A DNA stretch of 64,000 nt from Cutibacterium modestum. GTDB lineage: Bacteria; Actinomycetota; Actinomycetes; Propionibacteriales; Propionibacteriaceae. Below the pieces are notes generated by a model. That model saw nothing but the letters and a program-made list of their open reading frames with translations. It did no database searches and was not told the DNA's origin. This document shows, piece by piece, positions 38,969-48,291 of the stretch. The stretch lies in NCBI RefSeq assembly GCF_008326345.1, contig NZ_BJEN01000003.1:434001-498000 (forward strand). The letters run 5' to 3'. How positions within the stretch are numbered: the stretch's first letter is position 1; each line of letters opens with the position of its first letter. Position numbers and translations under genes: made by a program.

Positions 38969-40221
38969 GACTCGAGTACCTCGTCCTTCCGGGATGCCCA
39001 TGACGTGGCCTGCTCCGGGTCAACTTGGGTGGATCTTTGGGGCGCGGGGGTGAATATTCCAGGCAAGATGGCCGCCACGACGAGGAGGAGCATCGTCGGT
39101 TCTAATGGCGGCCAGACCACCGGCGAGGTAGACACAGTGATGGCCTTGGGGTTAGCGCGGGATAGCCAAATCATGGTGGCTACCGCGACCGCTCCGCATA
39201 GGCACGACGCTGTCGCCTGCCACGCCCACGGGTCGGGACGGTACCGGCTCACCCCGAGTAGACGCCCCGAGATCCGCAGCCCGATAATCGATCCGATGAT
39301 CCCGGCGATGATGAGCACGGTGCCGATATGCTGGCCCATCCGGTCGGTCAGGAACCACGAACAGAGGCTTCCCGGGGCGCAGGCTGAGGGGTCGGCGCTG
39401 AACGACCCAGTTGGATTAGCAAGGACGCCGTAACAGCCTAGGGTCAGCAGCATCACCGAGACGATGAGCAGAACTCGCGTCCCCGGACGGACTCGACGAT
39501 CGGTGCGTCCGTACCCGCGCGACTCCATCCCGCGAGCCAGAGACATCGATGTCTCGACGGAATCCTCAAGGACTGGAACGAGCACGGTTACCAGGGCGCG
39601 GATTCCGGTTCGGGTATCGCCGCGCAGCCGTCGAGCGTGTCGAACTCGTTGCACCGAGGCGATGAGTTGGAGAAAGACCGACAGAGCGATGACAACTGCC
39701 CCCGAAACATCATGCAAAGCGGCCGGGACTGATTTGAGGACGCGTCGCGGGTTGGCCAGGGAGTTCGCGGCACCGAAGCAGACCAGCATTCCGGCTAATC
39801 GGAGGGCGTCATAACCGGTGGCGGCGAGCCCCTCGGCGGTAACCGGGCCGCCGAGGCGGATCCCGGCAGCCCAGTCGGGGAGGGACGCCTCGGGAAGACG
39901 GAAAAGCACCGTTCCCGTTCCGTCACCACCCATAAGAATTTGAAAGAACACGCGAATAACGATGATCGTGAAGGCCATGCCGGCATAGACCCCTGCTGAC
40001 CGGGCCCACGGCTCGTCAGTGCGGCGCAAGGCGACGACGATGGCGACGGCTCCCGCGACGAGGACGACGAGAAGCGGATTATTGGTGAGGCTGATGGCGA
40101 TTCCGCAGCCTGCTGCCCAGGCCCACCACGACCACGGATGGACAGTCCTGGTACTGCTTGCGGCGGTCGTGACAGGGATCTCAACGACCGGGTCAGCCGT
40201 CCTCGTCACCAATCTTGACAC
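38965..40221 (-). CDS. ECF transporter transmembrane subunit (T component)
   Basis: A 418-residue membrane protein. Several hydrophobic segments flank the coupling helix motif SLARGMESRGYGR (the A-R-G signature of EcfT proteins) at about residue 225-240. Start GTG 40221. It is longer than the usual 250-300 residues because of additional C-terminal membrane segments. First gene of the T-A-S unit, 74 bases after the methyltransferase gene on the same strand. Confidence 0.85.
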   Translation of the reverse strand: MSRLVTRTADPVVEIPVTTAASSTRTVHPWSWWAWAAGCGIAISLTNNPLLVVLVAGAVAIVVALRRTDEPWARSAGVYAGMAFTIIVIRVFFQILMGGDGTGTVLFRLPEASLPDWAAGIRLGGPVTAEGLAATGYDALRLAGMLVCFGAANSLANPRRVLKSVPAALHDVSGAVVIALSVFLQLIASVQRVRHARRLRGDTRTGIRALVTVLVPVLEDSVETSMSLARGMESRGYGRTDRRVRPGTRVLLIVSVMLLTLGCYGVLANPTGSFSADPSACAPGSLCSWFLTDRMGQHIGTVLIIAGIIGSIIGLRISGRLLGVSRYRPDPWAWQATASCLCGAVAVATMIWLSRANPKAITVSTSPVVWPPLEPTMLLLVVAAILPGIFTPAPQRSTQVDPEQATSWASRKDEVLES

Positions 40222-40295
40222 GGTTCAGCGCCGGTTCCAGTTGTTGTGAGGCATGGGTTTGCTTTCTATGGGCACTATCTCAGTTTACGACCCGG

Positions 40296-40916
40296 TCAGG
40301 CATTGACGTCGATGACCCGGAACCCCTTCGCGGAAGCAACCCGGGCTGCGTCGAAACCTTGCTCGCACAGCCAGCGGGTGAGAGAGTCTGCGCCGAGGTT
40401 TTTCCCGACGACGAGGTGCGCAACCCCTTCGTCGCTCAGACGCGCCAGCCACATCGTCAACATCTCGTGTAGGACCGCCTTGCCTACCCGGATTGGCGGG
40501 TTTGACCAGATCTCGTCGAAACGAAGGTCAGGGTCTACCTCATCAGGACGACAGGCATGGACGCGATCGCCGACTCCGAGGGCCTTGGCATTGCGGGTCG
40601 TCAAGTCGATGGCGAGGTCGTTGACATCGACGGAGACGACCCGGGAACCAGGGCAGGCTCGCCCCAGGGCGCAAGCGATGGGCCCATAGCCGCAGCCAAG
40701 GTCGAGGAAGGTGCCGTCAGATGGCGGGGGAGTGACCTCGCGCATGAGGACGGCGGTGCCTGGGTCGAGGCGCGCCCCGGAAAATACCCCACCGGCTGTG
40801 GTCATCGTCATGGAATCGTCCCAGACGTTGACGGTGATTGTGCGGGTCTGGACCGATCCCTTCGGGGTGTTGAAGTAGTGGCAGGGTGCATGGTCGTCGC
40901 GGCGCGATTGGCTCAT
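40296..40916 (-). CDS. Class I SAM methyltransferase, RsmC/MTS-like
   Basis: A 206-residue methyltransferase starting at ATG 40916, overlapping the truA stop (ATGA). SAM motif LDLGCGYGPIACALG, VDVNDLA and the catalytic NPPIRVGK (NPPF/Y-type) match the small-domain MTS family that methylates guanine N2 in 16S rRNA (RsmC-like). The N-terminal half of E. coli RsmC is missing, as in many Gram-positive homologues. Context with truA and trmB supports an RNA modification role. Confidence 0.85.
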   Translation of the reverse strand: MSQSRRDDHAPCHYFNTPKGSVQTRTITVNVWDDSMTMTTAGGVFSGARLDPGTAVLMREVTPPPSDGTFLDLGCGYGPIACALGRACPGSRVVSVDVNDLAIDLTTRNAKALGVGDRVHACRPDEVDPDLRFDEIWSNPPIRVGKAVLHEMLTMWLARLSDEGVAHLVVGKNLGADSLTRWLCEQGFDAARVASAKGFRVIDVNA

Positions 40917-41752
40917 CGGTCCTCCCAACAGGTGTCGCAAATGTCGTCGTGGGTTCGACGGGAACGGGCCTGGGCAGCGCGTTCGGCGAGATCCGCGTCA
41001 GCGGGGTAGCCGACCTCCTCGAGGGTGAGTCCGCAGGCTGGCATGACGAGCACAGATGATGCTCGTGAGGCGCTGGCGGCAACCTCGTCGAGCCAACCTT
41101 GGTTGCGCTGTCCCGAGGCGACTGCGGTGAGAGCTCCGACGAGGGATCTCACCATGGAGTGACAGAACGCGTCGGCGCGGACGGTCACCTCGACAGTGCC
41201 GCACGGGTCGTCGAGCCGCTCTGCGTGGCAGTCGAGGAGAGTGCGGATCGTCGTGGCGCCCTCGCGGTATTTACAAAAGGCGGCGAAGTCGCGCAGCCCG
41301 AGAAGGGAGGCGCCTGCGGCGTTGAGGCGGTCGAGGTCGAGGTGTCTTGGTACGGATGCCACGTGGAAGCGTGTCACTGGATCGGGGCGGGACGACTCGT
41401 CCCACAGCCGGTAGACGTAGCGGCGCCACAGGGCTGAGAACCGGGCGTCGAATTCATCGGGAACGCTGCGGATGGACTTGACGACGACGTCAGGGTCGAG
41501 GACCCGGGACAGTCGTCGCAGCATTGATGAGGTGTCCACACCGTCGGGGAGGTCAACGTGCGCTACCTGGCCGCGGGCGTGGACACCAGCGTCAGTACGT
41601 CCGGCGACTGTCAGTGGAGTGGGCACGCCGAGGCGTAGCACCCGAGGAATCCACCTTTCTAGGTCGCCTTGGACGGTGCGACGGTCTGGTTGCACGGCCC
41701 ACCCCGAGAAATTCGCCCCGTCATAGGCAATATCCAGGCGCCAGCGGGTCAT
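40913..41752 (-). CDS. truA: tRNA pseudouridine(38-40) synthase
   Basis: A 279-residue TruA that isomerises U38-U40 in the anticodon arm. Catalytic Asp54 lies in AGRTDAGVHA, and RFSALWRRYVYRLW and CHSMVRSLVGAL are conserved blocks. Start overlaps the trmB stop and end overlaps the next methyltransferase, forming a tight trmB-truA-methyltransferase operon. In many genomes truA follows rplQ; here it is far from it. Confidence 0.95.
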   Translation of the reverse strand: MTRWRLDIAYDGANFSGWAVQPDRRTVQGDLERWIPRVLRLGVPTPLTVAGRTDAGVHARGQVAHVDLPDGVDTSSMLRRLSRVLDPDVVVKSIRSVPDEFDARFSALWRRYVYRLWDESSRPDPVTRFHVASVPRHLDLDRLNAAGASLLGLRDFAAFCKYREGATTIRTLLDCHAERLDDPCGTVEVTVRADAFCHSMVRSLVGALTAVASGQRNQGWLDEVAASASRASSVLVMPACGLTLEEVGYPADADLAERAAQARSRRTHDDICDTCWEDR

Positions 41753-42570
41753 GATTTCTCCGCGCGACGCCAGGTGAGGTCATGGACGACGCGTCCGGCC
41801 GCCAGCCCTTTCTTTTCGTAGCGAGTAACTGGGCGCTCATCCCAGCGTGGGCTGAACCCGTCTGGGCCTGTGTTGACCGGCTTAAGGAGCGGCTCAGCCG
41901 ATAGCACCCCGAGCATCCACGTGGCGTAGTCGTCCCAGTCGGTGGCCAGGCGCCACAGGCCGCCGGGACGTAGCCGGGAGGCCACCAGGCGAGCTATGTC
42001 GGGGTTGACGATGCGGCGCTTGTGATGACGTTTCTTATGCCATGGGTCGGCGAAAAAAGTCCAGATCTCGTCGACCTCACCGGGCTCAACGAGATGATCG
42101 AGCCCGGCTGCGGCGTCAGCAAGGATGATGCGGGCGTTCGTCGCACGGGCGGCGTGGAGTTTGGTGAGGGTGCTAGCGGCCGACGGTAGGTAGACCTCGA
42201 AGCCAATAAAGTCGCGTTCTGGATGAGCTGAGGCTAGGGCGGCTAGAACGTCACCGGATCCGGTACCGATCTCCACAGTGAGCGGGGCGGTGCGTCCAAA
42301 GATTTTCGGCAGGTCGAGGTGAGCCCCGGGGGCCACCGAGGTGCTGGTTGCGTCGCGGGGGACCTCGATCATATATGTGCTAGCTAAGGTGTCCATGGAC
42401 CGCTGCTGGGACACATTCATCCGAGGAGATCGACGGACAAAAGAGACGACCCCGCGCCGAACCCGGTCACCCGAGCGGTGGGCGCCTGCCGAGTGGTCGT
42501 CGGAATACTCCGCATTGGGCCCCGGGGTGAGGGAGTCGCTACCAGAGGTGGAGCCGAGGTCGTCAATCAT
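41749..42570 (-). CDS. trmB: tRNA (guanine-N7)-methyltransferase
   Basis: A 273-residue TrmB that forms m7G46. Motifs are VEIGTGSGDVLAAL, FIGFEVYLPS, FFADPWHKKRHHKRR and TDWDDYATWM. Start ATG 42570 (MIDDLGSTSGSD) is chosen over an upstream opening; about 70 N-terminal residues precede the core and are low-conservation. First gene of the minus-strand RNA-modification and ECF cluster. Confidence 0.94.
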   Translation of the reverse strand: MIDDLGSTSGSDSLTPGPNAEYSDDHSAGAHRSGDRVRRGVVSFVRRSPRMNVSQQRSMDTLASTYMIEVPRDATSTSVAPGAHLDLPKIFGRTAPLTVEIGTGSGDVLAALASAHPERDFIGFEVYLPSAASTLTKLHAARATNARIILADAAAGLDHLVEPGEVDEIWTFFADPWHKKRHHKRRIVNPDIARLVASRLRPGGLWRLATDWDDYATWMLGVLSAEPLLKPVNTGPDGFSPRWDERPVTRYEKKGLAAGRVVHDLTWRRAEKS

Positions 42571-42740
42571 GAGCCTACATCCTAGGTGACGGCACCGACA
42601 CCCCGTGTGGACGAGTTGCGGAACGCGCATTTTTCAAGTGGTGAGCCTTGCGAAAATCAGTACTAGCTCGGAATTCGATAAAGTAATAAAAATCTAGTTT
42701 TCGCTAATTTGGGGCGCATTATTTTTGTCGCAAAATGCGA

Positions 42741-42759
42741 TTAGATGAGGCTTGCCTTG
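42741..42759 (+). promoter_or_regulatory. Possible DtxR/IdeR-type box and promoter of the DUF1540 gene
   Basis: TTAGATGAGGCTTGCCTTG matches the DtxR/IdeR consensus at about 13 of 19 positions. It overlaps the expected -35 region of a TATTAT -10 at 42771-42776, so binding would block transcription. The surrounding 42650-42780 stretch is unusually AT-rich. The match is weak on its own but a better box lies 1.4 kb away. Confidence 0.35.
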
Positions 42760-42834
42760 CTTGTGGGCGGTATTATTCATGTGTAACTTGGATGCAGTCA
42801 GACACGCGGTGGTCATTTATGAAAGGTCACTGAC

Positions 42835-43113
42835 ATGGTTACTGCTACCCCTGTTATTTCCTGTAACTGCACCGACTGCGCTTTCAATGATTCCGGTTGC
42901 ACTGCCTTCGCGGTGACCGTCGGTGGGGCGACCGGTAAACCCACCTGTACAACCATCGCCCATCTCGATGCCCGTGCTGGCCTGTCTTCGGCTGATGGGC
43001 GTGTCGGTGCTTGCCACCGCATCGAGTGCATCCATAACGACAAGCTCATGTGCACCGCCGAGGAGGTCACCATTAGTGATGCCGCAGCGTGCAACGCCTA
43101 CCAAGCTCGCTGA
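42835..43113 (+). CDS. Small cysteine-rich protein with two DUF1540-type repeats
   Basis: A 92-residue cytosolic protein starting at ATG 42835 behind AAAGGTC. Two Cys-rich units are visible: CNCTDCAFN...CTAFAV...CTTI and CHRIECIHN...CTAEEV...CNAYQ. This is the DUF1540 pattern, thought to bind metal; role unknown. A possible iron box upstream suggests expression in low iron. A terminator shared with the convergent gene follows. Confidence 0.8.
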   Translation: MVTATPVISCNCTDCAFNDSGCTAFAVTVGGATGKPTCTTIAHLDARAGLSSADGRVGACHRIECIHNDKLMCTAEEVTISDAAACNAYQAR

Positions 43114-43198
43114 GTTACACAGGAGGCGTTTTCCCTGCACCCGTCGACGCTGTAAGGCGTCGGATCCTGGCGCAACTGACTGCCCCAGCGCAGGTTAG

Positions 43199-43232
43199 GT
43201 GTGGGCCCTCTCGGGGGAGAGAGGGTCCACAC
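43199..43232. terminator. Bidirectional terminator
   Basis: A 14-bp stem (GTGTGGGCCCTCTC at 43199-43212, GAGAGGGTCCACAC at 43219-43232, one wobble pair) lies between two convergent genes and can act on both. Confidence 0.75.
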
Positions 43233-43249
43233 TGTCCCGGATCCGGCTG

Positions 43250-44167
43250 TCAGACACGCGAAGGGTGTACCGGACCCGAGTTCAGAGGGAGCTGGGCCAC
43301 GGCGTCCTCCAGCTCGCTAAGGGATGCCACATCTTGGTCCAGCGGAATGAACACCGCACCCGTCTGGTTGGGATTGACGTACATGAGAGTCAGCCCCGTG
43401 CGGTCGATGTCGGCACAGAATACCCGACCCACGGTATGCGGGCAGGCGTGGTGGGTTGCTCGTGACCAGCAGCGGCAGCCCGAAAGAGTTTCCGCGAGCA
43501 CCTCATCGCACAGATGCGAGAGTTGCCTATCACCTAAGCGCGCGACGATATCCAACGCGGAGAACTCATCCTCGACGGAGGGGAAAACCTTGTCGTTCGG
43601 GATGTCATCGATGAGAGCGGGAAGATCAATCTCGGTGCTTCCCATGGCGTCGTGAAGGATGCTGCGAGTCGGGGTGATAACCCCGATGAGGGCATCGCTG
43701 AAATCGGCGATGGTTGATACCTCGTTCGGTAGGACATCCGTGGCTAAAAGATGGTCGATCTGGTCGGCGCTCAACCATGTGACTGTTCCGAGGACGTGAA
43801 GAGTGGCCGCCAGCAGGCGGATCCCCGGTTCCGGGGCGTCCTTGGAGATCTCGAGGCGGACGTCGGTGGCAAGTCCGGCTGGTATCTGACAGAGGGCTTG
43901 ATCTGGGTGGGATCGCAAGCCCACCACGAACCGGCCGGAGGTGGTAACGCCATGAGCTTGGAGATCGCATGTCCAGTCATCCAGATTGCCATCGGCTGAA
44001 ATCATGGCGTGAGCCACCATTGTGGCCATGCCGGCACCACTGGCGATACGGCGGGCCAGGGAAGAACAGCGCTGCGACAGGACTGATGCCATCCGGGCGG
44101 TGTCTTTCGTCCCGTCGGCACCGTGGCTGCCGGAGGTGTCACCAGGTCGTGGGGTAGTCATTGTCAC
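43250..44167 (-). CDS. Iron-regulated DUF2470-type (HugZ-like) protein
   Basis: A 305-residue protein. The N-terminal half looks like a split-barrel flavin-like domain, and the C-terminal third has EDEFSALDIVARLGDRQLSHLCDE and then DRTGLTLMYVNPNQTGAVFIPL, the pattern of DUF2470 modules found with HugZ-type haem utilisation proteins; this is from memory. The segment CRCWSRATHHACPH is Cys/His-rich and could bind a metal or haem. A clear DtxR-type box lies 12 bases before the GTG start (ATG 44161 is an alternative). The likely role is haem or iron handling. Confidence 0.6.
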   Translation of the reverse strand: MTMTTPRPGDTSGSHGADGTKDTARMASVLSQRCSSLARRIASGAGMATMVAHAMISADGNLDDWTCDLQAHGVTTSGRFVVGLRSHPDQALCQIPAGLATDVRLEISKDAPEPGIRLLAATLHVLGTVTWLSADQIDHLLATDVLPNEVSTIADFSDALIGVITPTRSILHDAMGSTEIDLPALIDDIPNDKVFPSVEDEFSALDIVARLGDRQLSHLCDEVLAETLSGCRCWSRATHHACPHTVGRVFCADIDRTGLTLMYVNPNQTGAVFIPLDQDVASLSELEDAVAQLPLNSGPVHPSRV

Positions 44168-44178
44168 ATCCCTTCATC

Positions 44179-44197
44179 TTAGGCGAGCCTAATCTAA
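44179..44197 (-). promoter_or_regulatory. DtxR/IdeR-type iron box
   Basis: TTAGGCGAGCCTAATCTAA matches the DtxR consensus TTAGGTTAGCCTAACCTAA at 16 of 19 positions, just upstream of the minus-strand gene at 43250-44167. Iron-bound DtxR/IdeR would repress it. The regulator itself is not in the window. Confidence 0.8.
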
Positions 44198-45009
44198 CAC
44201 GATATTGTTCGAGGTGAATGCAGAGCGTCACTTTTTGGGATTGGGCCACTGGATGCAAGACGGCTAGTCCAAGCCATGGTCGCAGGTGATCCGAGCGCCT
44301 GCGGGGTGCGTCATACGGTGAGTCTGTTGGGCGCGTCGCGGTGGTCTTCTCGCGGCCTCATGGACGACCATTTCCAGGCATCCTTCGCTGCCTTGGGGCT
44401 GGGCCGTTCGCTCATGAACCGTGCTGCTGTGCGTCGTGGCAGATCGTTGACTGTACTTCCCCAGAAAAATCACCGGGAGCCCGGTCGACTATCTGACGTG
44501 TTCGCACCAGGTGCGGGGGCAGGGACGGTAAGATTCCCGGCTCAGGTGTGGTTGCTGCGCTTCCATCAACAGAATGCTCTACCTCATCGAAGGCATAGAA
44601 GGATCCGGATACATACCCAGCGGAGATCCGGTGTGACCAGGGCGACCTTGCTGACGATGACGGCATCTTGGCGTCGCATATGCAGCGCCTCGACTCGCGC
44701 TTTCAGGTCGCCGGGCGATGAGGTGGGCGCCACCATATCCGGCAGGGCCCGTATCGCGAAACTGGCAGCCGCCGTCCGCCGGGATTTTGCCCTCCTACTC
44801 TCTACCCTGTAGCCTTTCACCGTTGCACTCGAGCAAACGGGAGTTGACCACCGCGGTCACTCCGCCTGTCCGACACAGCGATGTCGTGATGCGGTTCCGG
44901 TCTCCGGCGTGTCACGCCGTCGAGTGAAGGAATCGCCCGCAGGGCAGCACCACGTTGCAAGATCCCTGTACGTAACCTCACGTATGGGACCGAGTTCGAG
45001 AAGGTATCC
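44198..45009. other. Gene-poor region before rplM
   Basis: About 810 bases. Overlapping openings on both strands (e.g. 44276-44812 +, 44584-44820 and 44412-44666 -) show no recognisable family and unlike codon use. The minus-strand reading with SPGDLKARVEALHMRRQDAVIVSKVALVTPDLRW looks coding-like for a short span and may be a decayed gene. The rplM promoter must lie at its right end. Confidence 0.35.
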
Positions 45010-45453
45010 GTGACCACCTACAGCCCCAAGGTCGGCGAGGTGCGGCGCAATTGGTACGTCATTGACGCCGAGGACATTATCCTGGGTCGTCTGGCCACCA
45101 CCGCTGCCAACCTCCTGCGCGGCAAGCATAAGCCGCAGTACGCCACCCACATCGACACCGGTGACTTCGTCATCGTCGTCAACGCCTCCAAGATTGCGCT
45201 GACTGGCAAGAAGGCCACTGACTCGTTGCGTTACGACCATTCCGGGCGCCCGGGTGGCCTGCGCGTCACCAGCATCGGCGAGATGCTTGAGAAGAACCCG
45301 CGTCGCGCCGTGGAGCGCGCGGTGTGGGGCATGATGCCTAAAAACAAGCTGTCGCGTCAGCAGCTCAAGAAGCTGAAGGTGTACGGCGGCCCTGAGCATC
45401 CGCACGCTGCGCAAAACCCGCAGCCTTACGAGATCACCCAGATCGCCCAGTGA
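45010..45453 (+). CDS. rplM: 50S ribosomal protein L13
   Basis: A 147-residue L13, an early assembly protein. It starts with GTG 45010 ([32 protein letters not shown]) and contains the [33 protein letters not shown] and [11 protein letters not shown] blocks. It pairs with rpsI as in most bacteria. Confidence 0.97.
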   Translation: MTTYSPKVGEVRRNWYVIDAEDIILGRLATTAANLLRGKHKPQYATHIDTGDFVIVVNASKIALTGKKATDSLRYDHSGRPGGLRVTSIGEMLEKNPRRAVERAVWGMMPKNKLSRQQLKKLKVYGGPEHPHAAQNPQPYEITQIAQ

Positions 45454-45475
45454 TCGCCCACGAAGGATTGTGACA

Positions 45476-45997
45476 GTGACTGACACCGCAACCGAGAACC
45501 TCGAGAACACCGAGGTCGTCCCATTCACCGAGGGCGACCGTGAGATCGCCTACCGCACCGACTCCACCCCGACCGTGGCCGCCGGGGAGTCCAAGCGCCC
45601 TGCCATGATCGCTGCTGGCGCTGCCACCGGCCGCCGCAAGGAAGCCATCGCCCGCGTCCGCATCATTCCCGGCTCCGGCCAGTGGAAGATCAACGGTCGT
45701 ACCTTGGACGAGTACTTCCCGAACAAGGTTCACCAGCAGATCGTGACCGATCCCTTCGCCGCTGCTGGTGTCGAGGGGGCTTACGACGTCATTGCCCGTA
45801 TCGGTGGTGGCGGTGTCACCGGTCAGGCTGGTGCGCTGCGTCTGGGCATTGCCCGCGCCCTGAACAATGTTGATGCCGAGGCCTCGCGTCCCGCCCTCAA
45901 GAAGGCTGGCATGCTGACCCGTGACGCTCGCGCCAAGGAGCGCAAGAAGGCTGGGCTCAAGAAGGCCCGTAAGGCTCCGCAGTACTCGAAGCGTTGA
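45476..45997 (+). CDS. rpsI: 30S ribosomal protein S9
   Basis: A 173-residue S9, whose C-terminus touches P-site tRNA. The core is [50 protein letters not shown] and the end [12 protein letters not shown]. The acidic N-terminal 45 residues are an actinobacterial extension. GTG 45476 has the better ribosome binding site spacing (GAAGGA, 8 bases); GTG 45470 is also in frame. Confidence 0.97.
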   Translation: MTDTATENLENTEVVPFTEGDREIAYRTDSTPTVAAGESKRPAMIAAGAATGRRKEAIARVRIIPGSGQWKINGRTLDEYFPNKVHQQIVTDPFAAAGVEGAYDVIARIGGGGVTGQAGALRLGIARALNNVDAEASRPALKKAGMLTRDARAKERKKAGLKKARKAPQYSKR

Positions 45998-46011
45998 TCT
46001 GCTTCCCGTAA

Positions 46012-46044
46012 CTTGGGGCGACTCTCCTGGAGGGTCGCCCCAAG
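46012..46044 (+). terminator. Terminator after rpsI
   Basis: A perfect 11-bp stem (CTTGGGGCGAC at 46012-46022, GTCGCCCCAAG at 46034-46044) followed by GCGTTTTA lies 14 bases after rpsI. It resembles the stem after rpsQ. Confidence 0.8.
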
Positions 46045-46123
46045 GCGTTTTATGGGGGCGATCGATACCTCTTCAGCGGGTGTTCCGCTCAGGCGCCACA
46101 CGTGATGGGTACAGTGGATCTTC

Positions 46124-47476
46124 GTGGCACGACTTTTTGGAACTGACGGAGTGCGCGGTGTAGCTAACCAGGATCTCACCGCCGAGTTGGCCCTCGACCT
46201 GTCGGTCGCGGCTGCTCATGTCCTGGGCGAAGCGGGTGCTTTCGGGCACCGTCAACCCACCGCGTTAGTAGCACGTGATCCACGCGCATCCGGCGAGTTT
46301 CTCGAGGCCGCTGTTTGTGCTGGGTTGGCCAGTGCCGGTGTGGATGTGCTGCGCGTCGGCGTGATCCCAACCCCCGCTGCAGCCTACCTCGTCAACGAGT
46401 ACCGCACTGATCTGGGCGTCATGCTCTCGGCCTCGCACAACCCTATGCCTGACAATGGCATCAAGTTCTTCTCCCGCGGTGGCGTGAAACTACCTGACGA
46501 CCTTGAGGATGCCATCGAGCAGCGCATGGGCGAGCCGTGGGCCCGCCCTATTGGCGACAAAGTCGGTCGTATCCGCTACACCCCGCAGGCCGTCGACACC
46601 TACGTCGACCACCTGGTGCGCTCGCTGCGTCAGCAGGATACCCTCAAGGGGTTGAAGATCGTTCTGGATACCGCCAATGGTGCCTCTTTCCACACGGCGA
46701 CGGCTGCCTTTACTACCCAGGGTGCCGAGGTCGTCGCGATCCATGACCAGCCTGACGGTCTCAACATCAATGAGCGGTGCGGTTCCACCCATCCCGAGAA
46801 GCTGCAGGCCAAGGTCGTTGAGGCCGGCGCTGACATGGGATTGGCCTTTGACGGCGACGCTGACCGTTGCTTGGCTGTCGACCATGAGGGCAACATCGTC
46901 GATGGAGACCAGATCATCGCGATCCTCGCATTAGCTTTGCAGGAGGACCACCGCTTGGCTTCGAACACCGTCGTCGCGACGATCATGAGCAACCTTGGCC
47001 TTATCATCGCGATGCGCGAGCACGATATCCACGTCGACCAGACCAAGGTCGGTGACCGCTACGTCCTCGAGTCAATGAACGCCAATGGGTTCTCGCTAGG
47101 TGGTGAACAGTCCGGACACGTTATTATGAGTGAGTTCGCCACCACTGGTGACGGTGTTCTCACCGGTCTGCACCTGGCTGCGCGCGTCGCGCGTACCGGC
47201 AAGGCCCTCAAGGAATTAGCCTCGGTGATGACCCGGCTGCCGCAGGCTCTCATCAATGTGCATGGCGTCGACAAGCTGCGAGCTGGCATCGATCCAGACG
47301 TCAACAAGGCGGTTGCTGATGCCAACCAGAAGCTCGGTGACACCGGTCGAGTGGTGCTGCGTCCGTCGGGTACTGAGCCGGTCGTGCGGGTCATGGTCGA
47401 AGCCGGTACCCAAGAGGAGGCTGATCGGATCTGCTCTGAGCTCGCCGAGACCGTCAAGGCCAGCTTGGCTTTGTGA
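46124..47476 (+). CDS. glmM: Phosphoglucosamine mutase
   Basis: A 450-residue GlmM that converts glucosamine-6-P to glucosamine-1-P for UDP-GlcNAc and peptidoglycan. Start GTG 46124 gives [14 protein letters not shown]. The phosphoserine loop is [13 protein letters not shown], the metal loop is [11 protein letters not shown], and the sugar and phosphate loops are GGEQSGH and [13 protein letters not shown]. Works in the same pathway as glmS 5 kb downstream. Confidence 0.97.
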   Translation: MARLFGTDGVRGVANQDLTAELALDLSVAAAHVLGEAGAFGHRQPTALVARDPRASGEFLEAAVCAGLASAGVDVLRVGVIPTPAAAYLVNEYRTDLGVMLSASHNPMPDNGIKFFSRGGVKLPDDLEDAIEQRMGEPWARPIGDKVGRIRYTPQAVDTYVDHLVRSLRQQDTLKGLKIVLDTANGASFHTATAAFTTQGAEVVAIHDQPDGLNINERCGSTHPEKLQAKVVEAGADMGLAFDGDADRCLAVDHEGNIVDGDQIIAILALALQEDHRLASNTVVATIMSNLGLIIAMREHDIHVDQTKVGDRYVLESMNANGFSLGGEQSGHVIMSEFATTGDGVLTGLHLAARVARTGKALKELASVMTRLPQALINVHGVDKLRAGIDPDVNKAVADANQKLGDTGRVVLRPSGTEPVVRVMVEAGTQEEADRICSELAETVKASLAL

Positions 47477-48246
47477 GCGTCATGGGATTTTTTCGTCGCC
47501 CCGATGCTGACCTGTCCGGTCTGGACGCCGGGGTGGCGAAGCGTCTGCGCGCGATGGTCGAGGAGTCGCTAGCGGCAATGGGTATCGACGCAAATGTTTC
47601 GGGCGATCGAGCCGCGACTTCTATCGGTGATATCCCGCTTGCCCCGATCGCTGAGGAGCTCGGTGGCCACCATCGCGACAACTGGCAGCTGGTCGTCGAC
47701 GAACTTGTTACGCGGATGGTACGGTCTGTCCTTGACGGTGCCACTCCTCTGACCGACGCCACCCTCGCCGAGCACGTTGTCGTCAAGGTGTTGGGCGATC
47801 GGGAGCGTGCCGGACGCAGTTTCGACTACGCGCAGTCCTTTATCTCGAACGTTACTAGGGAGCCTGTCCCCGGGCTGGTCGTCGCCTTGGCATGGTTCGA
47901 CGGTGAGGTTGGGCTCCTCAACGACGCGACATTGGCCGAGGTTGTAGACCTTGACGCGGCGTACCGTCTTGGTACCGAAAGATTAGCGTCGGTCCTCGCC
48001 GACGGGCTTTCTTTCACTCGTGACGGTGACATCCTTGTCGTGACTGGCTCGTCGTGGCTGGTGTCGTCATGGCCGTTGGCGAAGGGGGCAGGAGGGCCTA
48101 TCGCCGACGAGCTGGGTGAGAGCGTGGTTGTTGGGATCGAGGCCCCGGATCGTGTTGTGGTCGCGGCGCAGGGCCGGGAGAGGCAGATGAACGAAGTCTT
48201 GTCGGCGTCTCGAATCGCGGATCCGTTCCCTTGGTATATCGTCTAA
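47473..48246 (+). CDS. Conserved-looking hypothetical protein coupled to glmM
   Basis: A 257-residue cytosolic protein starting at GTG 47473, overlapping the glmM stop by 4 bases. No catalytic motif or membrane segment is seen. It is acidic and has [38 protein letters not shown] in the middle and ends [13 protein letters not shown]. Codon use matches its neighbours. I do not recognise the family; the coupling to glmM suggests a house-keeping role. Confidence 0.75.
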   Translation: MSVMGFFRRPDADLSGLDAGVAKRLRAMVEESLAAMGIDANVSGDRAATSIGDIPLAPIAEELGGHHRDNWQLVVDELVTRMVRSVLDGATPLTDATLAEHVVVKVLGDRERAGRSFDYAQSFISNVTREPVPGLVVALAWFDGEVGLLNDATLAEVVDLDAAYRLGTERLASVLADGLSFTRDGDILVVTGSSWLVSSWPLAKGAGGPIADELGESVVVGIEAPDRVVVAAQGRERQMNEVLSASRIADPFPWYIV

Positions 48247-48291
48247 CCGAACTGGACGTTTGAGGGCTGGGCGCGGCGAGATGACGTCGAC

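Noticed and set aside
44276-44812. 179-codon plus-strand ORF before rplM
   Set aside because: Composition is Arg/Ser-rich and atypical, with overlapping minus-strand openings; no family recognised.
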